DNA of 64,000 nt from the NCBI RefSeq assembly GCF_003335675.1, contig NZ_QPHL01000013.1:62001-126000 (forward strand). The letters run 5' to 3'. Shown one piece after another: positions 34,952-45,311 of the stretch. The stretch comes from Winogradskyella sp. KYW1333. Its GTDB lineage: Bacteria > Bacteroidota > Bacteroidia > Flavobacteriales > Flavobacteriaceae. The notes beneath the pieces are model-generated. The model worked only from the letters and a program-made list of their open reading frames with translations, searched no databases and was not told where the DNA came from. The stretch's first letter is position 1, and each line of letters opens with the position of its first letter. Both the position numbers and the translations under genes were made by a program.

Positions 34952-35743
34952 TTAATTATCCTTAAGTGAAATCTCAGCTACTTCGGTATTGTTTTCATTG
35001 GTTTCTTCACCTTTTATACCGATTTTAATACTTAATGCAAGTGCATCTTCCATATAAGGAATTGGTTTCAATTTACGATCAGATTCATCTAGAATACCCA
35101 GGTTTACCATTCTGTCTTGAAGCTCCGCCCAAATTTGGTAGTGTTGTTCTTCAGGCAACTGAGGTAATGTAATAACGTCAATCATAGACGTTTTATCAAC
35201 CGGATTAATATATGCTACTGTTTTTAGGTTTTTAGCTCTTTCATTGCCTGTCAGCACATATTTTTTAGCATCTGGATTATTTAATTTCATTAATAGATCA
35301 GACAGTTCACCAAGTTTATTGTTGTTATTTTCAATATCACTTCTTAAGTCAAAAATTTCATCAATTACAACATTATTTTCATCAAGTAAATTTTGATTTT
35401 TTTGGTATAAAAAGAAGGATGTAACTGCAAATAAAACTGCAGCAGCACTTGCGGCAATACTGTACCATGGAGTTTTCTTATGCTGTACTAATTGTATAAC
35501 CTTAGTTTGGTTTTCTTCATCTAAAGTTTTCAAAATGTCTTTTAGTACGTGTTTAGGAACATCTACAGCACCAGCTTTAGCTATAATTTCTAAATTCTTC
35601 TGAAGCTTATCATATGCTAAAGATGCTTCAGGGTATTTAGCAATAAAGTATTCAACTTCTTGAGTTTCTTTCAGAGAAGTTTCTCCTACTAAATATTTAT
35701 TAAGAAGGTCAGACTTTAAAAATCTATGTAATTCTGTTTCCAT
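34952..35743 (-). CDS. Anti-sigma factor (RskA-like)
   Basis: The 263-residue protein has an N-terminal cytosolic sigma-binding region without the zinc HxxxCxxC motif. One membrane helix follows (about 92-110), then a periplasmic coiled coil (about 112-145) and an anti-sigma-K C-terminal domain (about 150-240, with MIDVITLPQLPEEQHYQIW). It would hold the adjacent ECF sigma factor at the membrane until a signal arrives. It follows the sigma gene by 11 bases. Confidence 0.9.
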   Translation of the reverse strand: METELHRFLKSDLLNKYLVGETSLKETQEVEYFIAKYPEASLAYDKLQKNLEIIAKAGAVDVPKHVLKDILKTLDEENQTKVIQLVQHKKTPWYSIAASAAAVLFAVTSFFLYQKNQNLLDENNVVIDEIFDLRSDIENNNNKLGELSDLLMKLNNPDAKKYVLTGNERAKNLKTVAYINPVDKTSMIDVITLPQLPEEQHYQIWAELQDRMVNLGILDESDRKLKPIPYMEDALALSIKIGIKGEETNENNTEVAEISLKDN

Positions 35744-35754
35744 TTTAAAAAATT

Positions 35755-36288
35755 TTAAGGGTCGTAAACTTTTTTCAATTCACGTAATCCTATTTTTAAT
35801 CTAGATTTAATCGTACCCAAAGGAATGTTTAATTCATCACTTGCCTCTTGTTGTGTCATGCCTTCAAAAAACAAGGCTTTTAGCACAATCTGGTACTTTT
35901 CTTCAAGTCTGCCTACATGCTCTTTTAAATCCAAAACATCTTGGTTTAAATTGCTTGAAGGTAGAATATATACGTTAGAAGTGTTAATTTGGACTTCCTT
36001 GTGATACCTATTGTTAAAACTTCTAAGTTTATCTATGGCTGTATTTCTTGCAATTCTGAATAGCCAGGTAAAGAGTTTTGCTTTGCTAGAATCATATTTT
36101 CTCGCATTTTTCCAAACTTTAACAAATGTCTCCTGCAGTGCGTCTTCAGCAATTTCTTCATTAACGGTAATTTTTAAAATAACACCATAAAGACTGTTTG
36201 AGTAGTGTTCATACAAAAGATTAATGGCTCGCTCGTCCTCTTTTTCTAAAAGCTCTATAATTTTTTGCTCTATTGGTGTAATACTCAA
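35755..36288 (-). CDS. ECF sigma factor paired with an anti-sigma factor (SigK-like)
   Basis: This 177-residue protein has sigma region 2 (AEDALQETFVKVWKNA and KLFTWLFRIARNTAID) and region 4 (GMTQQEASDELNIPLGTIKSRL). The next gene encodes a membrane anti-sigma factor of the RskA type, so this is a complete cell-envelope or redox-responsive switch. The inducing signal is unknown. The start is TTG (36286-36288). No ATG exists between the preceding in-frame stop and region 2. Confidence 0.92.
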   Translation of the reverse strand: MSITPIEQKIIELLEKEDERAINLLYEHYSNSLYGVILKITVNEEIAEDALQETFVKVWKNARKYDSSKAKLFTWLFRIARNTAIDKLRSFNNRYHKEVQINTSNVYILPSSNLNQDVLDLKEHVGRLEEKYQIVLKALFFEGMTQQEASDELNIPLGTIKSRLKIGLRELKKVYDP

Positions 36289-36370
36289 AATGTTAATTTA
36301 TTAAATGAAATATCTAAATTAGTATAATTAACGTAAATATACTTTTAACGCTAATTAAGTTAAAAATATT

Positions 36371-36428
36371 TAGAATAATTTTTTCCTTCATAAAAATTTG
36401 ATTAATAGCATATTAAGAAATTATTCTA
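36371..36428. repeat. 11-bp inverted repeat between sigma and murB genes
   Basis: TAGAATAATTT (36371-36381) is exactly complementary to AAATTATTCTA (36418-36428), with 36 bases between. There is no T run, so a terminator is unlikely. A regulator site for the sigma operon or chance in AT-rich DNA are both possible. Confidence 0.35.
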
Positions 36429-36464
36429 GATTCAAAAGTCACACGTTTGGCTGTGAATTTTGTA

Positions 36465-37478
36465 TTATATAATATTCACCTCAGTCTCAATATTAATTTT
36501 AAAAATACGCTTTACTGTAGCTTTGATTAGTAATGCTAGTTTATGAATATCATCTCCTTTGGCATCGCCATAATTTACCAAAACAAGGGCTTGTTTTTGA
36601 TGTACTCCGTAATTATTAAATCGTTTTCCTTTAAAGCCAGCTTTTTCAATTAGCCAACCTGCTGGAATTTTAATTTCAGTGTCAGAAACTTTGTATGAGG
36701 GAACTTCTGGGAAATTTAGTTTAAGTTCATTAAAATTTTCATTTGAAATAACGGGGTTTTTAAAAAAGCTTCCGCTATTACCTATTTCCTTTGGGTCTGG
36801 TAATTTACTCTGCCTAATATTTATTACAGCATCAGATACGTTTTGTATTGTTGGATCTATTATGCTTGATGAATGCAATTGGTCAAGGATAGCACCATAA
36901 TCTAAATGAAGTTTATGATTTTTCTTCGAGAGTTTTAAATTAACACTTGTGATTATATACTTTCCTTTTAACCGTTGCTTAAAGATAGATTCTCGGTAAT
37001 CGAATTTACATTCTTCGTTAGTGAAGGTCTTTAACTTTTGATTTTTAATATCAATTGCCTCGCAACTAACAAAGGCATCTTTAAGCTCAACACCATAGGC
37101 ACCAATATTTTGAATAGGTGCAGTACCAATATTTCCAGGAATTAATGATAGATTTTCAACACCACCATAGTTTTGCTCTAACGTCCATAGTACAAATTCA
37201 TGCCAGTTTTCACCTGCCATTGCTTTAACCGTTACCCAATTTTCATTTTCTTCAACTATGCTTATTCCTTTAAGATTAATATGGATTACTAAAGCTTCAA
37301 TGTCTTTGGTAAGTAGCATATTGCTTCCTCCACCCAATATGAATAGTTTTTCTTCTTTGTACTTTTCTAAACACTGGGTTAATTCATCAATTGATGAAAT
37401 ATTACAATATGATTTGGCGTTGACATCAATACCAAAAGTATTGTATGGTTTTAATGAAATGTTTTGCTCAATTTTCAT
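36465..37478 (-). CDS. murB: UDP-N-acetylenolpyruvoylglucosamine reductase
   Basis: MurB reduces UDP-GlcNAc-enolpyruvate to UDP-MurNAc with NADPH in peptidoglycan synthesis. The 337-residue, FAD-binding protein is the long type I form, as in E. coli. It has the FAD segment LGGGSNML, PIQNIGAYG, the YRES tyrosine and the catalytic serine in GNSGSFFKNP. The final IETEV glutamate is also present. Its ATG overlaps the stop of the aminotransferase gene as TAATG. Confidence 0.96.
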   Translation of the reverse strand: MKIEQNISLKPYNTFGIDVNAKSYCNISSIDELTQCLEKYKEEKLFILGGGSNMLLTKDIEALVIHINLKGISIVEENENWVTVKAMAGENWHEFVLWTLEQNYGGVENLSLIPGNIGTAPIQNIGAYGVELKDAFVSCEAIDIKNQKLKTFTNEECKFDYRESIFKQRLKGKYIITSVNLKLSKKNHKLHLDYGAILDQLHSSSIIDPTIQNVSDAVINIRQSKLPDPKEIGNSGSFFKNPVISNENFNELKLNFPEVPSYKVSDTEIKIPAGWLIEKAGFKGKRFNNYGVHQKQALVLVNYGDAKGDDIHKLALLIKATVKRIFKINIETEVNII

Positions 37479-38668
37479 TAATCCTTGTATACTTTTAGTG
37501 CTTCTGCTAAAATTTTTACAGCAGTTCTGAGACTTTCTTCATTTAAAACATATGCAATACGAATTTGATTTTGACCAACACCTGGTGTAGAGTAAAATCC
37601 GGCAGCTGGAGCTACCATTACAGTATTATTATTATAGTCGAATGATTGTAGTAGCCAACGTGCAAAGTCGTCAGAATTTTTAACTGGTAATTCCGCAATA
37701 CAATAGAATGCGCCATTCGGTTTTGCTACTGTAACGCCTTCTATTTTTTCAAGTTCACTTGTAAGAATGTTTCGTCGCTTAACATACTCAGTGATTACAT
37801 CATCAAAATAACTCTGAGGCGTATCTAATGCTGCCTCACTTGCTATCTGTGCCAATGTGGGCGGACTCAGTCTTGCCTGTGCAAATTTTAATGCCGTTTT
37901 TATGACGTCTCTGTTTTTTGAAACCAAATAACCAATTCTAGCACCACACATACTATAACGCTTAGAAACAGAATCTACTACAATGGCATGTTCTTCTAAT
38001 CCAGATTCTTGTAGAATAGAATAATGTTCAATACCATCGTAAACAAATTCGCGGTAGACCTCATCAGCAATTAAAAACAAATCATGTTCCTTAACGATAG
38101 AAGCCAATTTTTTAATTTCTTCTTTTGAATAAAGATATCCTGTAGGGTTACCTGGATTACAAATTAAAATTGCTTTGGTATTTGGAGTAATTAGTTTCTC
38201 AAATTCTTCAATTGGAGGTAATGCAAAGTTGTTTTCAATTTTTGATATTACAGGGACTACATTTATACCTGAGGATGTTGAAAAACCATTATAGTTTGCA
38301 TAGAATGGTTCAGGGATAATTATTTCGTCACCTTCGTCCATAATACTTCCAAATGCAAATAACAATGCTTCACTACCTCCTGTTGTTACAATTATGTCAT
38401 TATGCGTAAGGTCAATATTATTGTGTAGATAGTATTTTACAATTTTCTTTCTGTATTCTTCAGACCCTTCAGATCTTGAATATGCTAAAATATCCAATGA
38501 AGATGACTTAATCGCATTCATGGCAATTGTAGGAGTCTTAATATCAGGTTGTCCAATATTCAAATAATAAACCTTTTTTCCCTTTTTAGTGGCTTCTTCG
38601 GCATAGGGTACCAATTTTCTAATTGGTGATTGAGGCATGTTATGTCCTTTTTTCGAAATTTCTGGCAT
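37478..38668 (-). CDS. Class I/II PLP-dependent aminotransferase
   Basis: The 396-residue fold-type I aminotransferase has the CNPGNPTGY loop, DEVYREFVYDG, and the PLP-binding lysine in DSVSKRYSMCGARIG. It carries an N-terminal phosphate loop TGGSEALLFAFG. It resembles aspartate/aromatic aminotransferases of the AspB type, but the amino-acid specificity is not decidable here. It is translationally coupled to murB. Confidence 0.9.
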   Translation of the reverse strand: MPEISKKGHNMPQSPIRKLVPYAEEATKKGKKVYYLNIGQPDIKTPTIAMNAIKSSSLDILAYSRSEGSEEYRKKIVKYYLHNNIDLTHNDIIVTTGGSEALLFAFGSIMDEGDEIIIPEPFYANYNGFSTSSGINVVPVISKIENNFALPPIEEFEKLITPNTKAILICNPGNPTGYLYSKEEIKKLASIVKEHDLFLIADEVYREFVYDGIEHYSILQESGLEEHAIVVDSVSKRYSMCGARIGYLVSKNRDVIKTALKFAQARLSPPTLAQIASEAALDTPQSYFDDVITEYVKRRNILTSELEKIEGVTVAKPNGAFYCIAELPVKNSDDFARWLLQSFDYNNNTVMVAPAAGFYSTPGVGQNQIRIAYVLNEESLRTAVKILAEALKVYKD

Positions 38669-38783
38669 TTACAGATTTTTTAGGTTACAAAGTTCTGAAA
38701 TTTCTTAAAGTTTATTTAAAAAATTACAATTAAAAAATGTCTTAAGTTAAAGATTCGTAACTTAAAATAAAATCACAGCTGTA

Positions 38784-40139
38784 TTGAGGCTTTTTTACTT
38801 TTGTATAAAATTTTTCTTCTTTTCATTTAATATACTTCATTTAAATGCTCAAGATAATTTTATTTTAAATGATGATGTTAGTGAACGCATAAACTTTGAG
38901 TTTATAAGCAATCTTATTATAATTCCTATTGAAGTTAATGGTGTAGAATTGTCCTTTATATTAGATACAGGAGTTAGTAAACCTATTCTTTTCAATTTAT
39001 CTCAAAGAGATTCTATAGACTTAAAAAATGCGAAGACATTTTATTTACATGGCTTAGGTGCAGAAGGTAAACTTAAGGCTCTACGATCTACCCAGAATAC
39101 TTTTAAAATTGGTAATGTTGGTAGTGTCAATCAGGATCTATATGTTGTTTTTGATGAAGCGATAAATTTTACTCCAAGATTAGGAGTACCAGTTCATGGC
39201 ATTATTGGATATGATGTGTTCAAGGATTTCGTGGTAGAAGTTAATTACAGTTCAAAATATTTGAGATTACATAAAGTCAATTCATTTAAACCTAAGAACT
39301 CAAAAAAATGGAAATCAATACCAATGTCAATTCATGGCAGAAAGCCCTTTATTGATACAAAGGTTACAGTAGATAAACAACAACAAGATGTTAAGTTACT
39401 AATTGACACTGGCAGTAGTGACGCATTATGGCTTTTTGAAGATAAATCTTTGGGGTTATTATCTAAGAAAAATATGATTTTTCATGACTATTTAGGGCAA
39501 GGATTAAGTGGCTCAGTTTATGGAAAGCGATCTAAAGTAGAGCAATTTACAATAAGTGATTTTATGCTATCAAAGGCAAATGTTGCATTCCCTGATTCAA
39601 CATCAATAGACAAAACCAAAATTTTTAAAGAAAGAAATGGTAGTTTAGGTGGTGATATTTTAAAACGTTTTAATCTGTTTTTTGACTACAGCAATAGCAG
39701 ATTATACTTGAAGAAGAATAGTTATTTTAAAGATGCATTTACTTATAATAACAGTGGTATTGTCTTAGAACACAACGGTTCTGTTTTTGTTAATGAAGAA
39801 ATTAGGATGCCCTCCTATGATAATTTTGGTGATAATAGAAACGATAATTCAGTGCAGATTAATTTCACGATTAATTATATTATGAAATTGAAACCAGCCT
39901 ATAAAATTGTAGAGTTAAGGGAGTCTTCTAATGCTTATCAATCCGGATTAAGAGTAGGTGATGTTTTAATAAATATTAATAGTAAGCAAGCCTATGATTT
40001 TAAACTACCTGAAATTAACAGAATTCTGCATGGTAAAACAGGTAAGCCAATTAGGTTGCGAATTGAACGGAATGGTCAAAATATGCTATTTAAGTTTAGG
40101 TTAGATGACGCTTTTAAAATAAATGAGCCCTCAAATTGA
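38784..40139 (+). CDS. Secreted retropepsin-like aspartyl protease with PDZ domain
   Basis: This 451-residue protein has a signal peptide (about 1-22, ending LNAQ) and two aspartyl-protease half-domains, each with an active-site DTG: Asp61 in FILDTGVSK and Asp208 in LIDTGSSDALW. A C-terminal PDZ domain follows (about 365-440, with SNAYQSGLRVGDVLININ). The start is TTG at 38784, because no ATG exists before the signal peptide. The two DTG copies in one chain could make an active monomer like pepsin. A periplasmic or surface location is inferred. Confidence 0.87.
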   Translation: MRLFYFCIKFFFFSFNILHLNAQDNFILNDDVSERINFEFISNLIIIPIEVNGVELSFILDTGVSKPILFNLSQRDSIDLKNAKTFYLHGLGAEGKLKALRSTQNTFKIGNVGSVNQDLYVVFDEAINFTPRLGVPVHGIIGYDVFKDFVVEVNYSSKYLRLHKVNSFKPKNSKKWKSIPMSIHGRKPFIDTKVTVDKQQQDVKLLIDTGSSDALWLFEDKSLGLLSKKNMIFHDYLGQGLSGSVYGKRSKVEQFTISDFMLSKANVAFPDSTSIDKTKIFKERNGSLGGDILKRFNLFFDYSNSRLYLKKNSYFKDAFTYNNSGIVLEHNGSVFVNEEIRMPSYDNFGDNRNDNSVQINFTINYIMKLKPAYKIVELRESSNAYQSGLRVGDVLININSKQAYDFKLPEINRILHGKTGKPIRLRIERNGQNMLFKFRLDDAFKINEPSN

Positions 40140-40171
40140 GAGCTCATGTAACTTAATATTTGCTGATTGAC

Positions 40172-40603
40172 TTATTGCTCAATCATACTTTTACTTTTCT
40201 TTTCTAAGACACTCGTTTTACTTGGGTCTACAACCAAACCTTTAATCTTAAGTGCTACGGTAGGTCTTTCTGCATTAGAAATTACTGTAATTGTCTTTCT
40301 AATTGGATTAACTCTGTTAGTGTCATATTTTACTTCAATTTCACCAGTTTCACCTGGCATAATTGGTTCTTTCGGTTTTTTAGGTACTGTACATCCACAA
40401 GTAGACTTAACATTAGATATAATCAATGGAGCATTTCCTGTATTTGTAAATTCAAATACTCTTACACCATCAGCACCCTTTTCAATAGTTCCATAATCAA
40501 TGATTTCTGTTTTAAACTCAATCTTTGCGACTTTTTTGTCTTGAGCATAAAGTCCAAGGCTCATCATTCCTAGAAATAAAACTGCTATTAATTTTTTCAT
40601 CAT
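40172..40603 (-). CDS. DUF1573 domain secreted protein
   Basis: The 143-residue protein has a signal peptide (about 1-21) and one ASH-like beta domain of the DUF1573 type. The signature FTNTGNAPLIISNVKSTCGC carries the paired cysteines. DUF1573 proteins are widespread in Bacteroidota envelopes, with no established function. It is convergent with the aspartyl protease and has a perfect -7 box at 40652-40659, about 50 bases upstream of ATG. Confidence 0.88.
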   Translation of the reverse strand: MMKKLIAVLFLGMMSLGLYAQDKKVAKIEFKTEIIDYGTIEKGADGVRVFEFTNTGNAPLIISNVKSTCGCTVPKKPKEPIMPGETGEIEVKYDTNRVNPIRKTITVISNAERPTVALKIKGLVVDPSKTSVLEKKSKSMIEQ

Positions 40604-40651
40604 TTAAATTTTAAATTGATATTATAAAACTACTTACTTTTTTAATGTCAA

Positions 40652-40659
40652 CAAAATTA
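40652..40659 (-). promoter_or_regulatory. Putative -7 promoter box of the DUF1573 gene
   Basis: The minus strand reads TAATTTTG (perfect), 48 bases before ATG, giving a longer leader than most genes in the window. A small inverted repeat ACAGT-N5-ACTGT lies further upstream at 40684-40698. Confidence 0.45.
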
Positions 40660-40747
40660 ATTAGATGTAATGCATTGTATTTAACAGTATTTCACTGTAT
40701 TGACGCATATATGTACACTAATAGTTTTTCAAAAAAAGAAATATAAG

Positions 40748-40755
40748 TACTTTTG
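40748..40755 (+). promoter_or_regulatory. Putative -7 promoter box of valS
   Basis: TACTTTTG is a perfect TAnnTTTG box, 30 bases before the valS ATG. No -33 TTG at canonical spacing is seen. I see no T-box, as expected for Bacteroidota. Confidence 0.55.
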
Positions 40756-40785
40756 TCAGTTACTTAGCAAAAATAATACCAAAAT

Positions 40786-43416
40786 ATGGAAATCCCATCA
40801 AAATATAATGCATTGTCAGTAGAGAAGAAGTGGTATGACTATTGGATGGAGCACAATTATTTTCATTCTGTTCCAGACGAAAGAGAACCTTATACCATTG
40901 TTATTCCTCCTCCTAATGTAACAGGAATATTACACATGGGCCATATGCTAAATAATACGATTCAGGATGTATTAATTAGACGAGCTAGACTATTGGGTAA
41001 GAATGCATGCTGGGTGCCTGGTACAGATCATGCCTCTATTGCAACAGAAGCAAAAGTAGTAGCTAAACTGAAACATCAAGGTATTGATAAAAATGACCTA
41101 ACTAGAGATGAGTTTTTAAAACATGCCTGGGATTGGACTGAGGAATATGGAGGTGTAATTCTAGAACAATTAAAAAAGTTAGGTTGTTCTTGTGATTGGG
41201 ATAGAACAAAATTTACTATGGACGATGATTTGTCTGAAGCAGTAATAGATGTTTTCATCAATTTATATAACAAAGGACTTATTTATCGAGGATTTAGAAT
41301 GGTAAATTGGGACCCTGAGGCAAAAACTACATTATCAGATGAAGAGGTAGAATATGTTGAAAAACAAGGCTCGTTATATTATTTACAATACAAAGTTGAA
41401 GGAAGTGGCGAAACCCTGACAATTGCAACGACAAGACCAGAAACAATTTTTGGTGATACGGCGATTTGCATTAATCCAAATGATGAAAGATTCACTCACC
41501 TTAAAGGGAAAAAAGCAATTGTTCCAATTTGTAATAGAGTTATACCAATAATTGAAGATGAGTATGTGGATATTGAGTTTGGTACTGGTTGTTTAAAGGT
41601 TACACCAGCACATGATGAAAACGATAAAGTTTTAGGTGATAAACATAATTTAGAGGTAGTTGACATTTTTAATGTTGATGCATCACTTAATAGTTATGGA
41701 TTGCACTATGAAGGCCAAGATAGATTTGTTGTAAGAAAGGCTATTGCAAAGGAGCTAAAAGATTCTGGTCAGTTAGTTAAAACTGAAAATTATATTAATA
41801 AGGTAGGTACATCAGAGCGCACAAAAGCAGTAATTGAACCAAAATTAAGTGATCAGTGGTTTTTAAAAATGACAGATTTGGCAAAACCAGCTATAGATGC
41901 CGTCTTAAAAACAGGAGATGTTAAGTTGTTTCCAAAGAAGTTTGAAAACACATATAGACATTGGATGGAAAATATTCGTGATTGGAATATATCACGTCAG
42001 TTATATTGGGGACAACAAATACCAGCGTACTATTATGGCGACGGAAAAAATGATTTTGTAGTTGCCAAAAATTTGGATGATGCTTATTCTCAAATTAGTG
42101 AGAATGGTATATCTATTAAGAAGGAAGATATACGCCAAGATAATGACGCTTTAGATACGTGGTTTTCTTCCTGGTTATGGCCAATGAGTGTTTTTGACGG
42201 TATTAGAAATCCTGATAATGAGGAAATAAAGTATTATTATCCAACAAATGATTTGGTTACAGGACCAGATATTTTATTTTTCTGGGTTGCACGAATGATT
42301 GTCGCAGGATATGAATTTAAAGGCGAACGTCCTTTTGAGAATGTATATCTCACAGGTTTGGTAAGGGATAAGCAACGTCGTAAAATGTCTAAATCACTTG
42401 GTAATTCACCTGATGCCTTAAAACTTATTGAACAATATGGTGCAGATGGTGTAAGAGTAGGATTATTATTAAGCTCGGCAGCTGGTAATGACTTGTTGTT
42501 CGATGAAGAATTGTGTGACCAAGGAAAGAAATTTGCAAATAAAATTTGGAATGCCTTTAGGTTAATTAAAGGCTGGGAGGTTGATAAGACAATTAGCCAA
42601 CCAAATTCAAGCAAAATTGCTCTCGATTGGTTCGAATCGAAATTTCAAAAAACAATAATTGAAATTGAGGATCACTTTAGTAAATATAGATTAAGTGATG
42701 CACTCATGGCAACTTATAAATTGATTTGGGATGATTTCTGTGGATGGACTTTAGAAATGATCAAGCCAGCCTATAAACAGCCAATTGATGTGGCAACTCT
42801 AGAAAAAGTTATATCAATTTTCGAGGATTTACTTAAAGTTCTTCATCCGTTTATGCCATTCTTAACTGAAGAAATTTGGCAGTATATAGATAAACGATTA
42901 CCAGAACAAGCTCTTATTATATCAAAGTGGCCTGTGAAAACAACAGTTAATGAAGGATTAATTAATGAATTTGATTTCGCTTCTGAAGTTATTTCTGGCA
43001 TTAGAAATATTAGAAAACAAAAGAACATCGCCTTTAAAGAAACCATTGACTGTTTATTAATCAATAATGAGAATAACAATTCAACCTTTGATGAGGTAAT
43101 AATTAAATTGGGTAATCTTAGTAGCTTTAAACTTATAACTGATGCTGTGGAAGGTGCTTTAACCTTTAGGGTAAAATCTAATGAGTACTTCATTCCAATG
43201 GCGGGAAGTATTGATGTTGAAGCTGAGGTAAAAAAACTCACTGAGGAATTAAATTATACTGAGGGATTTTTAAAATCCGTTCAGAAGAAGCTTTCTAATG
43301 AGCGCTTTGTAAATAATGCCCCAGAGCAAGTTGTAGCATCAGAGCGAAAAAAAGAAGCAGACGCTAAAGCTAAAATTGAAACTATTAAGGCGAGCCTAGC
43401 TAATCTGAGTGTATAA
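40786..43416 (+). CDS. valS: Valyl-tRNA synthetase
   Basis: This class I synthetase of 876 residues charges tRNA-Val. Visible elements are the HIGH motif as HMGH (50-53), the CP1 editing domain (about 190-330, with [12 protein letters not shown]), the KMSKS motif (533-537), the anticodon-binding domain, and a C-terminal coiled coil (from about 810) typical of ValRS. It is followed after 9 bases by gntK, so the gluconate genes may be read from the valS promoter. Confidence 0.98.
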   Translation: MEIPSKYNALSVEKKWYDYWMEHNYFHSVPDEREPYTIVIPPPNVTGILHMGHMLNNTIQDVLIRRARLLGKNACWVPGTDHASIATEAKVVAKLKHQGIDKNDLTRDEFLKHAWDWTEEYGGVILEQLKKLGCSCDWDRTKFTMDDDLSEAVIDVFINLYNKGLIYRGFRMVNWDPEAKTTLSDEEVEYVEKQGSLYYLQYKVEGSGETLTIATTRPETIFGDTAICINPNDERFTHLKGKKAIVPICNRVIPIIEDEYVDIEFGTGCLKVTPAHDENDKVLGDKHNLEVVDIFNVDASLNSYGLHYEGQDRFVVRKAIAKELKDSGQLVKTENYINKVGTSERTKAVIEPKLSDQWFLKMTDLAKPAIDAVLKTGDVKLFPKKFENTYRHWMENIRDWNISRQLYWGQQIPAYYYGDGKNDFVVAKNLDDAYSQISENGISIKKEDIRQDNDALDTWFSSWLWPMSVFDGIRNPDNEEIKYYYPTNDLVTGPDILFFWVARMIVAGYEFKGERPFENVYLTGLVRDKQRRKMSKSLGNSPDALKLIEQYGADGVRVGLLLSSAAGNDLLFDEELCDQGKKFANKIWNAFRLIKGWEVDKTISQPNSSKIALDWFESKFQKTIIEIEDHFSKYRLSDALMATYKLIWDDFCGWTLEMIKPAYKQPIDVATLEKVISIFEDLLKVLHPFMPFLTEEIWQYIDKRLPEQALIISKWPVKTTVNEGLINEFDFASEVISGIRNIRKQKNIAFKETIDCLLINNENNNSTFDEVIIKLGNLSSFKLITDAVEGALTFRVKSNEYFIPMAGSIDVEAEVKKLTEELNYTEGFLKSVQKKLSNERFVNNAPEQVVASERKKEADAKAKIETIKASLANLSV

Positions 43417-43425
43417 ATAGTAATA

Positions 43426-43905
43426 ATGATAATAATCGTTTTTGGAGTTAGTGGCTCTGGTAAGTCAACAATTGCGAAAGGCTTGTCAGAGAGATTGCGA
43501 TTACCATATTATGACGCTGATGATTTTCATCCACAAGAAAACATTGATAAAATGTCTGATGGAAAAAGCCTTAACGATGAAGATAGATTACCTTGGTTAT
43601 TATCATTGGCGGATAGCATAAATATCTGGTCACAAAGTGAAGGCGCTGTATTAGCCTGTTCGGCATTAAAAGAACAATATAGAGCTTTACTCAGTACGAA
43701 TTTTAAGACTGAAATTTGTTGGATATTTTTAAAGGGATCAGCTGATTTAATCAAAAAGAGAATGGATCATAGAAAAGGGCATTATATGTCTTCTAAATTA
43801 CTGAATTCTCAATTTGAGGATTTAGAAATACCAGATTACGGTCTTCATGTAGATATTTCTGAACATCCAGATTCAATCATTGATAAAATAATTTCAAATA
43901 TATAA
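43426..43905 (+). CDS. gntK: Gluconokinase
   Basis: The enzyme phosphorylates D-gluconate to 6-phosphogluconate. The 159-residue protein is the small P-loop GntK/IdnK type with Walker A GVSGSGKST (7-15), the substrate loop DADDFHP, and ACSALKEQYR. It is followed 2 bases later by gnd and then a GntP permease, so uptake, phosphorylation and oxidative decarboxylation of gluconate are encoded together. Confidence 0.95.
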   Translation: MIIIVFGVSGSGKSTIAKGLSERLRLPYYDADDFHPQENIDKMSDGKSLNDEDRLPWLLSLADSINIWSQSEGAVLACSALKEQYRALLSTNFKTEICWIFLKGSADLIKKRMDHRKGHYMSSKLLNSQFEDLEIPDYGLHVDISEHPDSIIDKIISNI

Positions 43906-43907
43906 GA

Positions 43908-45311
43908 ATGGAACAATCATTTTTTGGAGTTATTGGTTTAGGTGTAATGGGTCGAAGTCTTGGCCTCAATATTGTAAATAAAGGTTTTAAACTTTCAGTT
44001 TACAATAGAAGTACAGCAGGTGAAGAAACAATGGTTTCTGACTTTATGAAAGATGTTAATTCTCAAAATGAGGTTTTAGGTTTTACTGATTTGACAGAGT
44101 TTGTAAGCTCTTTAGAAAGACCGAGAAAAATTTTAATAATGATAAAGGCTGGTAATGCTATTGATGTAGTTATTGATGAGTTATTGCCGTTATTATCAGA
44201 AGGAGATATTATTATAGATGGCGGTAATTCCTTTTTTATGGATACTAACAGAAGAAAAAAGGAATTAAAAAATAAAGGTGTTAAATTCTTGGGATGTGGT
44301 GTTTCAGGAGGAGAAATAGGAGCCCTAAAAGGGCCATCACTAATGGTTGGTGGAGACAAAAATGCATATGAAATTGTTGCGCCAGTATTAGAAGCAATAG
44401 CTGGTAAGGATAAAAATAATAATCCATGTTGTACTCTGGTTGGAGATGAAGGATCTGGTCATTTTATAAAAATGATTCATAATGGAATTGAATATGTAGA
44501 AATGCAATTGTTAGCAGAAATATATGCGTTACTAAAGGAAGAGTATTCTAACGATGTAATAGCTTCAATCTTAAATCAATGGAATCAAACGGATTTATCG
44601 AGTTATCTTTTAGAAATTACATCTAAGATATTTCTTAAAAAGGAAAACGATGCATACATAATTAACACTATATTAGATAAGGCTGGTAATAAAGGAACTG
44701 GATCCTGGTCCTCTAAAATAGCTTTTGATTTAGGTTCTGTAAACACGATGATGTCATCAGCAGTATTTGCTAGATATATCTCATCATTTAAATCTAAACG
44801 TAGTCAACTATCACAGAATATAAAATCTGAAAATTCTAATAAAAATATTGATTTGAATGATCTTGAGATTGCTTATAGGTTTGCTAGAATAATAAATCAT
44901 CATCAAGGTTTTGAACTCATTAAAAATGGATCTCAATCTTATAATTGGGATTTAGATTTATCTGAGATTGCACGAATCTGGACAAATGGATGTATCATAA
45001 GATCAGATTTTATGGAACGCTCTATTTTTCTTTTAAAAGGTGGTAAAAATTATCTTGATAATGAGGAAGTCATTTCTTTTTTAAAGAATAATGAATCAGG
45101 CATTATTAATATACTTAACACGGGTTTGATAAATCGAATAAGCCTAAATACCTTCTACACAGCTTATGATTATTGGGTGGCAATTACAACCAATAGATTG
45201 CCTGCAAATTTAATACAAGCTCAACGAGATTATTTTGGTGCCCATACGTATCAGAAAATTGGATTTAACGAAAATGAATTTTTTCATACTAATTGGAACA
45301 ATCATGATTGA
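43908..45311 (+). CDS. gnd: 6-phosphogluconate dehydrogenase, decarboxylating
   Basis: This enzyme converts 6-phosphogluconate to ribulose 5-phosphate and CO2 in the pentose phosphate pathway. The 467-residue length is that of the long dimeric Gnd. The N-terminal dinucleotide fold begins GLGVMGRSLG, the substrate signature reads GVSGGEIGALKGPSLM, and the active-site region holds GSGHFIKMIHNGIEY. The C-terminal RDYFGAHTYQ tail is also present. It overlaps the transporter gene by 8 bases. Confidence 0.97.
   Translation: MEQSFFGVIGLGVMGRSLGLNIVNKGFKLSVYNRSTAGEETMVSDFMKDVNSQNEVLGFTDLTEFVSSLERPRKILIMIKAGNAIDVVIDELLPLLSEGDIIIDGGNSFFMDTNRRKKELKNKGVKFLGCGVSGGEIGALKGPSLMVGGDKNAYEIVAPVLEAIAGKDKNNNPCCTLVGDEGSGHFIKMIHNGIEYVEMQLLAEIYALLKEEYSNDVIASILNQWNQTDLSSYLLEITSKIFLKKENDAYIINTILDKAGNKGTGSWSSKIAFDLGSVNTMMSSAVFARYISSFKSKRSQLSQNIKSENSNKNIDLNDLEIAYRFARIINHHQGFELIKNGSQSYNWDLDLSEIARIWTNGCIIRSDFMERSIFLLKGGKNYLDNEEVISFLKNNESGIINILNTGLINRISLNTFYTAYDYWVAITTNRLPANLIQAQRDYFGAHTYQKIGFNENEFFHTNWNNHD

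Noticed and set aside
40123-40147. Imperfect inverted repeat after the aspartyl protease gene as a terminator
   Set aside because: The stem has a mismatch and no T run follows on either strand.
45235-45303. Longer N-terminus for the gluconate permease
   Set aside because: It is hydrophilic, lies fully inside gnd, and a membrane-helix-proximal ATG with an 8-base overlap is available.
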